From contig NZ_AYMQ01000005.1 of assembly GCF_000633355.1 (NCBI RefSeq), forward strand, positions 62,001-126,000: a stretch of DNA of 64,000 nt. Direction: 5' to 3'. Positions within the stretch are counted from its first letter, which is position 1; every line of letters begins with the position of its first letter. Shown here in pieces: positions 8,725 through 17,689 of this stretch. Under the pieces are notes generated by a model. That model was given only the letters and a program-made list of their open reading frames with translations. It made no database searches and had not been told where the DNA came from. This DNA comes from Serratia sp. H1w. Its GTDB lineage: Bacteria; Pseudomonadota; Gammaproteobacteria; Enterobacterales; Enterobacteriaceae. The position numbers were made by a program, and so were the translations under genes.

Positions 8725-10659
8725 TCAGGCAACCGGTCTGGCGATCACGCTGCGGGTTTCCATACGCACTTCGGCAATGTTCACCTGGATGGTATCGCTT
8801 TGGCGATAAACCACTTCGCCCTTCACCTGTACGGTGCCGGTCTCCTGGCTGCACACCATCTCGTCGCGAACTGCGTGGATGAATGGGGCAGGGATAAAGG
8901 CTACCGCGCCGTTGTCCAGCAGGCGTACACGCAGGCCACCGCGGGTCACGTCGATGATCTCGGCGTTGAAGCGTTCATCGGTACCGGCCTTGTCCTTCAG
9001 GAAACGGGCATACAGCCAGTCACCGACGTCACGTTCTGCCATACGGTTCAGGCGACGACGTTCCGCCAGTTGCACGGTAACGTCGTCCTGCGGTTTTTCC
9101 GCCGCCTGCTCGCTGATAATGGCTTTCAGCAAACGATGGTTGACCATATCGCCATACTTACGGATCGGTGAGGTCCAGGTGGCGTAAGCCTCCAGCCCCA
9201 GACCGAAGTGTGGGCCTGGCGTGGTGCTGATCTCGGCAAAGGTCTGGAAGCGGCGGATGCGGCTGTCCAGGAACTGGGTTGGCTGCGAGTCGAGGTGACG
9301 GCGCAGTTCACAGAATCCTTCCAGGGTCAGCAGCTTCTCGGCATCGGCTTCAACGCCATTGGCCTGCAACACGGTGACGGCCTGTTCAACCAGCGCCGGA
9401 TCGAAGCCGTTATGCACGTTATAGATGCCAAAGCCCAGACGATCGCGCAGCACCAGGGCGGCACAGACGTTGGCGGCGATCATGCACTCTTCCACAATAC
9501 GGTTGGCGGTGCGGCGCTGTTCGGTAATGATGTCCAGCACGTCGCCTTTCTCGCCAAGCACAAAGCGATAGTCTGGACGATCCTTGAACACCAGTGCGTG
9601 CTGATGCCGCCAGGCGCTGCGTACATCGCAAACCTGCTTGAGCAAGGTAACCTGCTGCGCGATGTTTTCACTTGGCGGTTGCCAGCCAGCGATACCGTCC
9701 AGCCAGTCAGAAACCTCGTCATAAACCAGCTTGGCTTTGGACTGGATTTCGGCGGCGAAGAAACGGATATCATTCCCCAGCGCACCGTCCGCGGCGATGG
9801 TCACACGGCAAGCCAGTACCGAGCGGCGCTCATTCGGGCGCAGCGAGCACAGGTTGTCGGACAAATCGCGCGGCAACATCGGAATATTGAAGCCCGGTAG
9901 GTAATTGGTGAACGCGCGCTTGCGGGCGATATCATCCAGACTGCTGCCTTGCTCGACATAGGCGGTCGGATCGGCAATGGCGATGGTCAACAGCAGCGAG
10001 CCGTCGCCGTTGTCTTGCACATGCAGCGCATCATCCATATCTTCGGTGCTGGCGCTGTCGATGGTCACGAAGTCCAGCGCGGTCAAATCTTCACGCACCA
10101 GGCCCGTGTCCAGATCGGAGATAGCGACCATGTCTGGCGCTTCTTTTTCAAGATTGTGGCGAGCGAGCGTGACCCACCATGGCGCGAAGTGATCTTCACC
10201 GTCGGTGATGAACTGCGTCAGATCGGCTTGGAAAGCACGGTCGCCTTTCAGCGGGTGACGGCGCATTTCTGCGACAGCCCAGTCACCGGCGGCGAAATTA
10301 TGGGTCACGTCACGCGCAGGACGGCATTGGATGGCGTCTTTCAGCAACGGATGATCGGGGATGATCGACAGGCGATCGTCTTTTTTCAGCACCCGGCCGA
10401 CAAAGCGTGAGAGGAACGGCTCAACCAGGGTTTCCGGCTCAGCGATCTCGCGATCTTTTTCGGTGTGCAGGGTGGCGACGATACGATCCCCATGCATGAC
10501 TTTCTTCATGTACGGCGGCGGAATAAAGTAACTTTTCTGACCGTCGACTTCCAGAAAGCCAAAACCTTTCTCAGTCCCTTTTACTACGCCTTCAACACGC
10601 GGGGTTTGAGAGTGAAGTTGCTGTTTAAGCTGCGCCAGCAGCGGGTTATCTTGAAACAT
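8725..10659 (-). CDS. rnb: Exoribonuclease II (RNase II)
   Basis: Processive 3'-5' single-strand exoribonuclease of 644 residues, the E. coli RNB length. Two N-terminal cold-shock-like domains ([20 protein letters not shown] near residues 21-40) precede the RNB catalytic domain. All four catalytic aspartates are in E. coli register: Asp201, Asp207, Asp209 and Asp210 ([14 protein letters not shown]). The C-terminal S1 domain is present ([20 protein letters not shown]). I chose ATG at 10659 ([10 protein letters not shown]) from family length; a longer start at 10689 adds ten residues. A minus-strand terminator lies at 8675-8704. Confidence 0.97.
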   Translation of the reverse strand: MFQDNPLLAQLKQQLHSQTPRVEGVVKGTEKGFGFLEVDGQKSYFIPPPYMKKVMHGDRIVATLHTEKDREIAEPETLVEPFLSRFVGRVLKKDDRLSIIPDHPLLKDAIQCRPARDVTHNFAAGDWAVAEMRRHPLKGDRAFQADLTQFITDGEDHFAPWWVTLARHNLEKEAPDMVAISDLDTGLVREDLTALDFVTIDSASTEDMDDALHVQDNGDGSLLLTIAIADPTAYVEQGSSLDDIARKRAFTNYLPGFNIPMLPRDLSDNLCSLRPNERRSVLACRVTIAADGALGNDIRFFAAEIQSKAKLVYDEVSDWLDGIAGWQPPSENIAQQVTLLKQVCDVRSAWRHQHALVFKDRPDYRFVLGEKGDVLDIITEQRRTANRIVEECMIAANVCAALVLRDRLGFGIYNVHNGFDPALVEQAVTVLQANGVEADAEKLLTLEGFCELRRHLDSQPTQFLDSRIRRFQTFAEISTTPGPHFGLGLEAYATWTSPIRKYGDMVNHRLLKAIISEQAAEKPQDDVTVQLAERRRLNRMAERDVGDWLYARFLKDKAGTDERFNAEIIDVTRGGLRVRLLDNGAVAFIPAPFIHAVRDEMVCSQETGTVQVKGEVVYRQSDTIQVNIAEVRMETRSVIARPVA

Positions 10660-10812
10660 ATCGTCCAGTGAATGGGTTGTGAGTGGCAAGATTTGCGGCT
10701 GACAGTTTTACGCGAATCACCCCTTGCGGGCAAGCCAAACGTCATGGTTTTCCGACGTTGGCTTGCGATAATTAATGCATTGCGCATTAAAAAACCATGC
10801 TGATATTGCTGC

Positions 10813-10835
10813 AGGGGCGCCGCATGCTGCGCCCG
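10813..10835. repeat. GGGCGC-palindrome intergenic repeat
   Basis: AGGGGCGCCGCATGCTGCGC and the next bases CCG form an imperfect palindrome (GGGCGC/GCGCCC flanking GCATGC). The same core recurs at about 15776, 28890, 40029, 47251 and 52319. Here it sits just after the ydeP stop, between ydeP and rnb. Confidence 0.8.
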
Positions 10836-10841
10836 TTGAAA

Positions 10842-13148
10842 TTAAACAATCCGCAGCGTGGATGGTTGAGCACAGCGGCGAATAGCGACTGGAACAGATT
10901 TGGACGTTGGGGTGCCGGTACCGTCACCAAAGCTGGCTAGCGGCACCAGCGGGTTGGTCTCAGGATAATAGGCCGCCAGATTCCCGCGTGGGATATCGTA
11001 GCTGACCAGCTTGAAGCCGCTGACCTTTCTGGTTACGCCATCGTTCCACAGGGTTTCGATCTCTACCAACTCGCCATCTTGCAACCCAAGATCGGCCAAA
11101 TCTTCCGGATGAATAAACAGCACCTCGCGCTGGCCATAAACGCCACGATAGCGATCGTCCAGGCCATAAATGGTGGTGTTGTACTGATCGTGTGAACGTA
11201 GGGTTTGCAGTACAAACGGCGCTTTTTCGGCTCCGATTTGCGGGAACAAGGTCTCGGGTAGCGGGGCGGCGCTGAACTGGGCCTTACCACTCTGGGTGGC
11301 AAAGCGTAATTCGGCAGCGGCGTTACCCAGATAGAATCCCCCAGGCTGTTCGCAGCGCAGGTTGAAGTCGTCAAAGCCGGGAATGGTGGCCTGGATATGC
11401 TGACGGATCAGCGAGTAATCATCGGCCAGCTCCAGCCAATCCAGCGGTTGGTTGCCTAACACCGCGTCGGCAATGCCGCAGACAATCGCGGTTTCCGAGC
11501 GTTGGGTGTCTGCCAACGGTTTGCCGATGCCTTCGGAGGCATGCACCATGCTGAAGGAGTCTTCTACCGTGATGTATTGCGGGCCGCTGGCCTGCATATC
11601 CAACTCGGTACGTCCCAGCGTTGGCAGGATCAGCGCATCTTTGCCGGTGATCAGATGGCTGCGGTTCAGCTTGGTACTGATATGCACGGTCAAATCGCAC
11701 CGGCGCAAAGCCTGGGCGGTACGTTCGGTATCTGGGGCTGCCGCTGCCAGATTGCCACCCAGTGCAATCAACACCTTGACCTCACCGCGCAGCATCGCCT
11801 CAATGGCTTCGACGGTATTGTGGCCGATCTCACGGCGCGGGCTAAAGCCAAAATGCTGTTCCAGGCTATCGAGCAGCGCCTTGGGGGCTTTCTCGTCAAT
11901 GCCCATGGTGCGGTTGCCTTGCACGTTGCTGTGGCCGCGTACCGGGCATAAGCCTGCGCCTGGTTTGCCTAACTGACCGAACAACAGTTGCAGGTTGGTG
12001 ATTTCGCGCACCGTCGGCACGGAGTGTTTATGCTGGGTGACGCCCATTGCCCAGGTACAGATAACACGCTCTGCGCCTTGGTAAATCGCCGCCGCATGGC
12101 GCAGTTGGCTCTCGCTCAACCCAGATTGCGTGGTGATCTGCTGCCACGTAGTAGCATCCACCTGCGCCAGATAATCCTCAATGCCAACGCAATGCCGATC
12201 GATAAACGGTTGGTCGAACAACCCAGGCTGGTTGGCGGCTAACCTTTGGCGATGAGTTTCCAGCAATGCTTTCACCATGCCGCGCACCGCTGCCATATCA
12301 CCGCCCAGGTTGGGCTGGAAATAGGCGGAACTGATCGGCGAGGACTTGGGGGTCAACATCTGGATGGGGTTTTGCGGGTCGGCAAACCTTTCCAAACCGC
12401 GCTCACGCAAAGTGTTGAAACTAACGATGCGTGCACCACGACTGGCCGCGTGTTTCAGGCTGTGCAGCATACGTGGATGGTTGGTGCCGGGGTTTTGGCC
12501 AAAGACGAAGATCGCATCGGCCTTTTCGAAGTCATCCATACGGATGGTGCCCTTGCCGACGCCGATGCTCTGCTTAAGGCCAACGCCGCTCGCCTCGTGG
12601 CACATATTGGAACAGTCCGGGAAGTTGCTGGTGCCCAGCATGCGGCCAAACAGTTGATAAAGATAAGAGGCTTCATTGCTGGCACGGCCGGAGGTGTATA
12701 GCTCGATCTGGTTGGGATTATCCATCGCCTGGATATGGCTGGCGATAAGCCTCAGAGCATCCGGCCAGGTGATGGGCTGATAGCGATCGGTTTTGGCATC
12801 GTAGCGCATCGGGTGCGTTAACCGGCCTTGATACTCCAGGAAGTAGTCGCTTTGCTCACGCAGAGTGCTGACGGTGTGCGCCGCAAAGAAGGCGGGTTCG
12901 ACCGCATTGCGCGTGGCCTCCCAACTGACGGCCTTGGCGCCGTTCTCGCAGAAGCTGAAGGTGCTGTGATTATCATCGCCCCAGGCACAGCCGGGGCAAT
13001 CGAAGCCACGCGCCTTGTTAACGCGCATCAGGTTGCGCAGATTCTTCAGCGCCTGTTTACTGTCGAACACATAGCGGGTGGTGGCTTCCAATGAGCCCCA
13101 GCCGCCCGCCGCGCCGCGATATGGCTTGATTGACGGTTTAAATTTCAT
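10842..13148 (-). CDS. ydeP: FdhF/YdeP family molybdopterin oxidoreductase
   Basis: Cytoplasmic molybdopterin-guanine-dinucleotide oxidoreductase of 768 residues, orthologous to E. coli YdeP, a formate-dehydrogenase-like protein linked to acid resistance with no firm substrate. An N-terminal iron-sulfur motif has Cys51, Cys54 and Cys67 (CPGCAWGDDNHSTFSFC). The position of the FdhF selenocysteine is held by Cys183 (SNMCHEASGVGL), and there is no in-frame TGA. Cofactor-binding stretches include FVFGQNPGTNHPRML and PVRGHSNVQGNRTMG. It is divergent from a LysR-type regulator (201-base gap), a usual arrangement for a regulator controlling its neighbour. Confidence 0.92.
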   Translation of the reverse strand: MKFKPSIKPYRGAAGGWGSLEATTRYVFDSKQALKNLRNLMRVNKARGFDCPGCAWGDDNHSTFSFCENGAKAVSWEATRNAVEPAFFAAHTVSTLREQSDYFLEYQGRLTHPMRYDAKTDRYQPITWPDALRLIASHIQAMDNPNQIELYTSGRASNEASYLYQLFGRMLGTSNFPDCSNMCHEASGVGLKQSIGVGKGTIRMDDFEKADAIFVFGQNPGTNHPRMLHSLKHAASRGARIVSFNTLRERGLERFADPQNPIQMLTPKSSPISSAYFQPNLGGDMAAVRGMVKALLETHRQRLAANQPGLFDQPFIDRHCVGIEDYLAQVDATTWQQITTQSGLSESQLRHAAAIYQGAERVICTWAMGVTQHKHSVPTVREITNLQLLFGQLGKPGAGLCPVRGHSNVQGNRTMGIDEKAPKALLDSLEQHFGFSPRREIGHNTVEAIEAMLRGEVKVLIALGGNLAAAAPDTERTAQALRRCDLTVHISTKLNRSHLITGKDALILPTLGRTELDMQASGPQYITVEDSFSMVHASEGIGKPLADTQRSETAIVCGIADAVLGNQPLDWLELADDYSLIRQHIQATIPGFDDFNLRCEQPGGFYLGNAAAELRFATQSGKAQFSAAPLPETLFPQIGAEKAPFVLQTLRSHDQYNTTIYGLDDRYRGVYGQREVLFIHPEDLADLGLQDGELVEIETLWNDGVTRKVSGFKLVSYDIPRGNLAAYYPETNPLVPLASFGDGTGTPTSKSVPVAIRRCAQPSTLRIV

Positions 13149-13349
13149 GATTTTCTTCGCAGGTGATTGTAGCTAAATGGTAAATGCTTTTTTAAGCATT
13201 TTGAGTATTTATGTGGCAAGTCTAGGGGCGTAAGGGCTGGGCGTCTAATCGAATAGAGCAATGATGGGATAGACAACGCTTATCGCCGCTGCCAGCAAGG
13301 CGGCTGCAAATGATATACTTGACGTAGCAATCATTTTCCGAGCCAATAC

Positions 13350-14267
13350 ATGGATATTAAGCAACTGATCTACCTGTGTAATCTTGAACGGGAGCGCCAC
13401 TTCGGCCGTGCCGCAGAGGCCAGCTTTGTCAGCCAGCCAACTTTATCCATGCGGCTGAAAAACCTGGAAAAAGAGCTGGGTGTTTCGTTGATCAATCGCG
13501 GCAACAACTTTGAGGGTTTTACCGCTGAAGGTGAGCGGGTGTTGGCCTGGGCACGGGAAATCGTCTCCGTTTATCAGGGGCTGAAGCTGGAAGTGGAATC
13601 GCTGAAGCACGGCCTGAACGGGACATTGCGCATCGGCACTGTCCCGCAGTGCAGCATTTCGTTAGCGCAGATGTTGAAGGCGGTCAGCGACCGTTACCCA
13701 CAGTTGGACTATCGCGTCGCGGTATTGAGTGCCGACCAGTTGCTGGACGCGCTAACCGCGCACACGGTGGATATCGGCATCGGTTTCTTTGAACTACCGA
13801 CGCTCAAAGAGCTGCATTTCCAATCGCAGTCTTTGGCCGACAGCGGCATCGATCTGGTGTTTCATCCTCAGCATTTCCCCGAGCTGGTGGGCGAAACGCC
13901 GCTAACGCTGGCAACCGTGGCAGAACTGCCATTATGCCTGGCAGAGCCAACGCGTTACTTCCGTCGCTATCTGGATCAGCATTTCCGGGAGGCGAACTTA
14001 ACGCTGCATACCCGGATGGAAACCACCTCGATCTTCCAACTGTTGCAGGGGATCTTTGTCGGCTTGGGGTGCGGCCTGTTCCCCAGCGGCAATCTACAGA
14101 TGGAAATGATGCCGCAGCTGCAACGACGTAAAGTGGCCATTGCGCCGATGTCACGTCATGCCGCTTTGGTGATTGCCGAGCTGGGCAGAGCCACGCCCTT
14201 GGCGCAAAACTTCTTTGATGCGGCTCAGATCTGGTTATTACAGTCCAGCGTATTGCCAAGGCTGTAA
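13350..14267 (+). CDS. LysR-family transcriptional regulator (divergent from ydeP)
   Basis: LysR-type regulator of 305 residues. The N-terminal winged helix-turn-helix (HFGRAAEASFVSQPTLSMRL, about residues 17-36) is followed by the effector-binding domain (GTLRIGTVPQCSISLAQML onwards). I cannot name the specific family member or effector. It is divergently oriented to ydeP, so ydeP is the likely target. Its last 43 bases overlap, in antisense, the 3' end of the CMD-domain gene, an unusually deep convergent overlap. Confidence 0.9.
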   Translation: MDIKQLIYLCNLERERHFGRAAEASFVSQPTLSMRLKNLEKELGVSLINRGNNFEGFTAEGERVLAWAREIVSVYQGLKLEVESLKHGLNGTLRIGTVPQCSISLAQMLKAVSDRYPQLDYRVAVLSADQLLDALTAHTVDIGIGFFELPTLKELHFQSQSLADSGIDLVFHPQHFPELVGETPLTLATVAELPLCLAEPTRYFRRYLDQHFREANLTLHTRMETTSIFQLLQGIFVGLGCGLFPSGNLQMEMMPQLQRRKVAIAPMSRHAALVIAELGRATPLAQNFFDAAQIWLLQSSVLPRL

Positions 14268-15403
14268 CGCAACCGGTTTTCCCAGGCATGCAGCGCGCCA
14301 GTCAAAATCACGTCCAATGCCTGTGAGCGATCCAGCCCACTGTCGAACAGCGGCTGCACGCTTTGCGCCGTAAATTTCTCAGGTGTGCGTGTCAGTTCGG
14401 CCGTTACACCAATCACGGCAGCGGTCTGCGGATCGCCGGCTATCTCCCGTGCTCTGTCGACCCCAGCCACTAATGCCTGCGCCAACTGTTGCTCGGCAAG
14501 GTGATTGGCTGCTACGGCGAAACAGTAATGGATGCCATTAATACGTGATGCTACCAAGGTAACCAAAGTCTTCAGACGGGGGGAAAGACCGTCGGCGTGG
14601 CGTTCAATGCTGTTAAATACCGCGTTGCGTTCATGCAAGGCGGGGGCGTCATGGGCCAGCAGCAGGTAATAAGGTTCATTGCGTGCATCTGGGTGGCTTT
14701 GGTCCAGAATATCGAGCTGCCGGGCCTGAGCCTGTTCGGCTACGATCTCCGGCAGTCGAGCTTGCCATAACCGCGCCGCAGAGGAAAAGCCTGCTGGTCC
14801 GGCATCTTCAACGGTAGGGAAACCTGGTAGCACCACTGCGGGCCTGCCTGCCAGTGCGGCAATACCGGCGACCACTCGCGCCTGATAACTCACGAAGCCG
14901 ATGATTTGCGAGAAGGTCACAATATCCTGCGTGCTCAGGCCAACCTCACTGAGCTGTTGTAACGCTTTAGAGCAAATCAGAGTCGGTTGGCTGGCGAGTT
15001 GGCGGGCATATTGGGTGATCTGAGCCAGGCGGACATTACTCTCCCGCGTGGCTTCAGGGCTGTCCAAAGGGGCGAGACGGGCGGCGTAGTGGCTACAGAG
15101 CGATTGCACGCCGGTGACCTGAGCCACCGTCAGGGCGGTAGACAAACGATCGTAAGGTGACAATGTCACCTCTCGTGAAAGCGTGACGCGGTCTGGAAAC
15201 AGCACCGGATAACTCGCCGATGACGCAGTAAAAACATCGATGCGATCGCTGAGGGCGGCATTCAAAGTTGGGTCGGAAAAGGTCCCCAGGCCCAGCAAGA
15301 AGCGATCCCGAAGGTTCGCGGCACCAGGCTCGAGTGGTGAACTGTGACCAGAGCTGCGCTGGGTTTCGTGGTACCACTGGAAAGGGTGTAGGCGATGTTC
15401 CAT
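14225..15403 (-). CDS. Two-domain CMD/alkylhydroperoxidase-like protein (Avi_7170-Avi_7169 type fusion)
   Basis: Protein of 392 residues that appears to join two AhpD-like modules. The N-terminal half (about 25-185) resembles the 'CMD domain, Avi_7170' family (LTVAQVTGVQSLCSHYAARL, IIGFVSYQARVVAGIAAL). The C-terminal half (about 200-390) resembles the 'alkylhydroperoxidase domain, Avi_7169' family (DARNEPYYLLLAHDAPALHE, SRINGIHYCFAVAANHLAEQ, HAWENRLRYSLG). As I know them, these are usually separate proteins. The expected redox motif (NGCxYCxxxH) reads NGIHYCFAVA: one cysteine remains, and the first Cys and the His are lost, so classical AhpD peroxidase chemistry is doubtful. The ATG at 15403 has AAGGA upstream. 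Substrate unknown. Confidence 0.75.
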   Translation of the reverse strand: MEHRLHPFQWYHETQRSSGHSSPLEPGAANLRDRFLLGLGTFSDPTLNAALSDRIDVFTASSASYPVLFPDRVTLSREVTLSPYDRLSTALTVAQVTGVQSLCSHYAARLAPLDSPEATRESNVRLAQITQYARQLASQPTLICSKALQQLSEVGLSTQDIVTFSQIIGFVSYQARVVAGIAALAGRPAVVLPGFPTVEDAGPAGFSSAARLWQARLPEIVAEQAQARQLDILDQSHPDARNEPYYLLLAHDAPALHERNAVFNSIERHADGLSPRLKTLVTLVASRINGIHYCFAVAANHLAEQQLAQALVAGVDRAREIAGDPQTAAVIGVTAELTRTPEKFTAQSVQPLFDSGLDRSQALDVILTGALHAWENRLRYSLGNTLDCNNQI

Positions 15404-15482
15404 CGGATAAAATCCTTAATCAATACGGCTAGCCGCCGTGGCAATCGGCAACGGCGGCAGGGTAAAGGGACATGGGCAGGCA

Positions 15483-15578
15483 TCAGTCATGGCTGCATAG
15501 ACCATGACCATAGATAGCGAAGCCGGCGGCAAGGATCAGCATCAGTTGCGAGAAGCGTTGGTGGTGGGAATGGTTCAT
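15483..15578 (-). CDS. Possible 31-residue small protein
   Basis: A short reading frame begins MNHSHHQRFSQLMLILAAGF and continues to a TGA (96 bases in all). It has a His-rich polar N-terminus, then a short hydrophobic segment (LMLILAAGFAIYG) and a CSHD end, which resembles small membrane peptides. AGGA lies about 10 bases upstream of the ATG. It sits 79 bases upstream of the CMD-domain gene on the same strand and could be co-transcribed. It is too short to be confident from composition; conservation would decide. Confidence 0.4.
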   Translation of the reverse strand: MNHSHHQRFSQLMLILAAGFAIYGHGLCSHD

Positions 15579-15702
15579 CAGCGCGATATCCTGTTGTTTG
15601 CATGGCGCAACGTAGGGGATATCCTCACCGATTCGATTGGCGAGATAAAATAATGTTACGTGCTAATTAATAACTGGATGGAATACCGGTGGTTGCTCTC
15701 TT

Positions 15703-15799
15703 CCCCTCACCCCAGCCCTCTCCCAAAGGGCAAGGGAGCTAGTTCAGCGTCGTGGGTAGGTAAGGTGGCACTGCGTAGGGGCGCTGCATGCTGCGCCCG
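15703..15799 (-). repeat. Composite intergenic repeat, copy 2 (inverted)
   Basis: Read on the minus strand it runs: GGGCGC...GCGCCCC palindrome, CTACGCAGTGCCAC, a spacer with CGACGCTGAACTAGCTCCC, then the CCCTTTGGGAGAGGG palindrome and GGGGTGAGGGG. This aligns base by base over about 97 bases with the copy at 47251-47346, so it is a true mobile or dispersed unit rather than chance hairpins. Confidence 0.85.
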
Positions 15800-15842
15800 T
15801 GTTAAGGTCAGATTCAGGCGTTAAATGGGTGGCACGTTAGGT

Positions 15843-15880
15843 CCCCTCTCCCCGTGGGAGAGGGTTAGGGTGTGGGGGAA
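15843..15880 (+). repeat. CCCTCTCC-palindrome repeat unit
   Basis: CCCCTCTCCCCGTGGGAGAG and the following GGTTAGGGTGTGGGGG form the second repeat type alone. It ends two bases before the sapF stop codon, so it may also act as the transcript end of the sap operon. Confidence 0.75.
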
Positions 15881-15882
15881 AC

Positions 15883-16695
15883 CTAGAACCTGCCGCCGTC
15901 ACGCCGCCAGGCATCCGCCGTCAGCGCTTCACCAAAATGACTGGCGATCAGGCGCTTGGTCAGGTCATGCAGCGGCGCAGCCAGCACTTCGGAGGTGCTG
16001 CCGCGCTCCACAATTTCCCCTTCATGCATCACCATCACCTGGTCGCTGATATGCTTCATCATGCCCAGATGCTGCGTGACATAAATATAGGCAATTCCGT
16101 GTTTTTCCTGCAGTTCCAGCATCAGGTTGATGATTTGCGAACGCATCGACATATCCAGCGAAGCCAACGCCTCATCGGCAACAATCACCTTGGGTTGCAG
16201 GATCAGCGCACGCGCCAGCGCGACACGCTGTTTCTGCCCGGAGGCAAGCATATGCGGATAATAGTACGCATGATCTGGCAGCATCCCCACCTGGCGCAGG
16301 GTCTGGTTGATCCGCACCTCGCGCTCGGCGGCTTCCAGATCGGTATTCAGCCGTAACGGCGCATCAAGCAACTGACCGATACGCTGACGTGGGTTAAGTG
16401 AGGTACTTGGATCCTGGAAAATCATGCGGATCCGTTGGCTACGATAGCGATAGTCGCCATAGGCCAGCGGGTGATCGTCGATCAGCACCTCACCGGATGA
16501 GGGTTCTACCATGCCGGAAAGCATTTTCGCCAGCGTCGATTTGCCCGAGCCGTTCTCACCGATGATCGCCAGCGTCTGACCCTCACGCAGGGTAAAACTG
16601 ACCGACTTGACCGCTTCCACATGCTGGCGGCGGAACAGCCCGGTGCGATAGCGATAGGTCTTGGTCAGGTTGCGCACTTCTAACAGCGTTTCCAT
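15883..16695 (-). CDS. sapF: Sap ABC transporter ATPase SapF
   Basis: Peptide-type ABC ATPase of 270 residues, clearly the SapF orthologue (METLLEVRNLTKTYRYRTG start; GHFGEALTADAW-like C-terminus). Walker A is GENGSGKST and Walker B VIVADEAL. The signature reads LASGQKQR in place of LSGGQ, which is characteristic of SapF. It pairs with SapD to power the SapBC permease. Last gene of sapABCDF, starting 1 base after sapD. Sap is linked to antimicrobial-peptide resistance in Salmonella and to putrescine export in E. coli, so the physiological substrate here is uncertain. Confidence 0.96.
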   Translation of the reverse strand: METLLEVRNLTKTYRYRTGLFRRQHVEAVKSVSFTLREGQTLAIIGENGSGKSTLAKMLSGMVEPSSGEVLIDDHPLAYGDYRYRSQRIRMIFQDPSTSLNPRQRIGQLLDAPLRLNTDLEAAEREVRINQTLRQVGMLPDHAYYYPHMLASGQKQRVALARALILQPKVIVADEALASLDMSMRSQIINLMLELQEKHGIAYIYVTQHLGMMKHISDQVMVMHEGEIVERGSTSEVLAAPLHDLTKRLIASHFGEALTADAWRRDGGRF

Positions 16696-16696
16696 G

Positions 16697-17689
16697 TTAT
16701 TGCTCCTCCATGTTTAACGGGAAGTGGCAGGCAAACAGGTGATTTTTCACCGGGCGCAGGCGTGGGGCTTCAATACATTGCTTTTGTGCATAGGGGCAGC
16801 GTGGCCCCAGGCGGCAGCCGATCGGCAGATGCTCCAGGGAGGGGATCGCTCCCGGCAGCGTATTGAGGCGGCTTTTATGCGGCAGTGAACGGCCAAAATC
16901 AGGCATGGCACGGATCAGCGCCTGGGTATAAGGATGATGAGGGGCGGCAAGCAGATCTTCGCATTGCGCGCTCTCTACGGTCTGGCCGCAGTACAGCACG
17001 TTAACCCGGTCGGCCCATTTGCTCATCATCTGCAAATCGTGGCTGATCAGCAGGATAGTGGTGTTGTTGTTCTGGTTCAGGCGCGCCAGCAGGCGGAAGA
17101 TTTGTGCCTGCGTGGTGGGCTCCATGGCGTTGGTAGGCTCATCGGCGATCAGCAATCTTGGCTGATTGGCCAACGCAATGGCGATCATCACTTTCTGGCA
17201 TTCCCCTTCGGTCAGTTCATAGGGGAAGCTGCCCATGATATCGAGGTGGTCCTTGATACCCACGCGGTGCAACAGCTCAATCGCCCGCCGTTTGCGCCAG
17301 TTAAAACGTTGCCACCAACGGCCTTTGTAGGTCCAGCCGGGAATGGCTTGCGCCAATTGGCGGCCTATGCTTTCGGAAGGATCCAGACAGGATTGTGGCT
17401 CCTGGAAGATCATCGACACGTTGTGGCCCACCAGTTTGCGCCGTTCACGCGGGCTGAGCTGCAACAGGTCGATGTCGTCAAAGCGAAAGCGGTCAGCGGT
17501 GACGCGCCAGTTATCTTTGGTCACGCCGCAGATGGCTTTGGCGATCAGGCTTTTCCCCGAGCCGGATTCGCCCACCAGGCCGCGGACTTCACCTTCGGTC
17601 AGCGTCATGCTGACGCGATCGACGGCCTTCACCGGCCCTTCGGCGGTCATAAATTCAATCGTCAGATTGCGGATATCGAGTAACGGCAT
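16697..17689 (-). CDS. sapD: Sap ABC transporter ATPase SapD
   Basis: ABC ATPase of 330 residues, orthologue of E. coli SapD (330). Walker [10 protein letters not shown]-loop [12 protein letters not shown], degenerate signature LTEGECQKV and Walker [14 protein letters not shown] are visible. The C-terminal oligopeptide-transporter extension has the cysteine-bearing motif [15 protein letters not shown]. coli SapD also supplies ATP binding for Trk potassium uptake. Its start codon overlaps the sapC stop by one base (TAATG), so translation is coupled. Confidence 0.96.
   Translation of the reverse strand: MPLLDIRNLTIEFMTAEGPVKAVDRVSMTLTEGEVRGLVGESGSGKSLIAKAICGVTKDNWRVTADRFRFDDIDLLQLSPRERRKLVGHNVSMIFQEPQSCLDPSESIGRQLAQAIPGWTYKGRWWQRFNWRKRRAIELLHRVGIKDHLDIMGSFPYELTEGECQKVMIAIALANQPRLLIADEPTNAMEPTTQAQIFRLLARLNQNNNTTILLISHDLQMMSKWADRVNVLYCGQTVESAQCEDLLAAPHHPYTQALIRAMPDFGRSLPHKSRLNTLPGAIPSLEHLPIGCRLGPRCPYAQKQCIEAPRLRPVKNHLFACHFPLNMEEQ

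Noticed and set aside
10813-10835. Short palindromes considered as CRISPR repeats.
   Set aside because: Copies are single, kilobases apart and in gaps between genes, with no spacer array or cas genes.
10842-13148. Selenocysteine (in-frame TGA) in the FdhF-like gene.
   Set aside because: The position is a Cys codon and the frame has no internal TGA.
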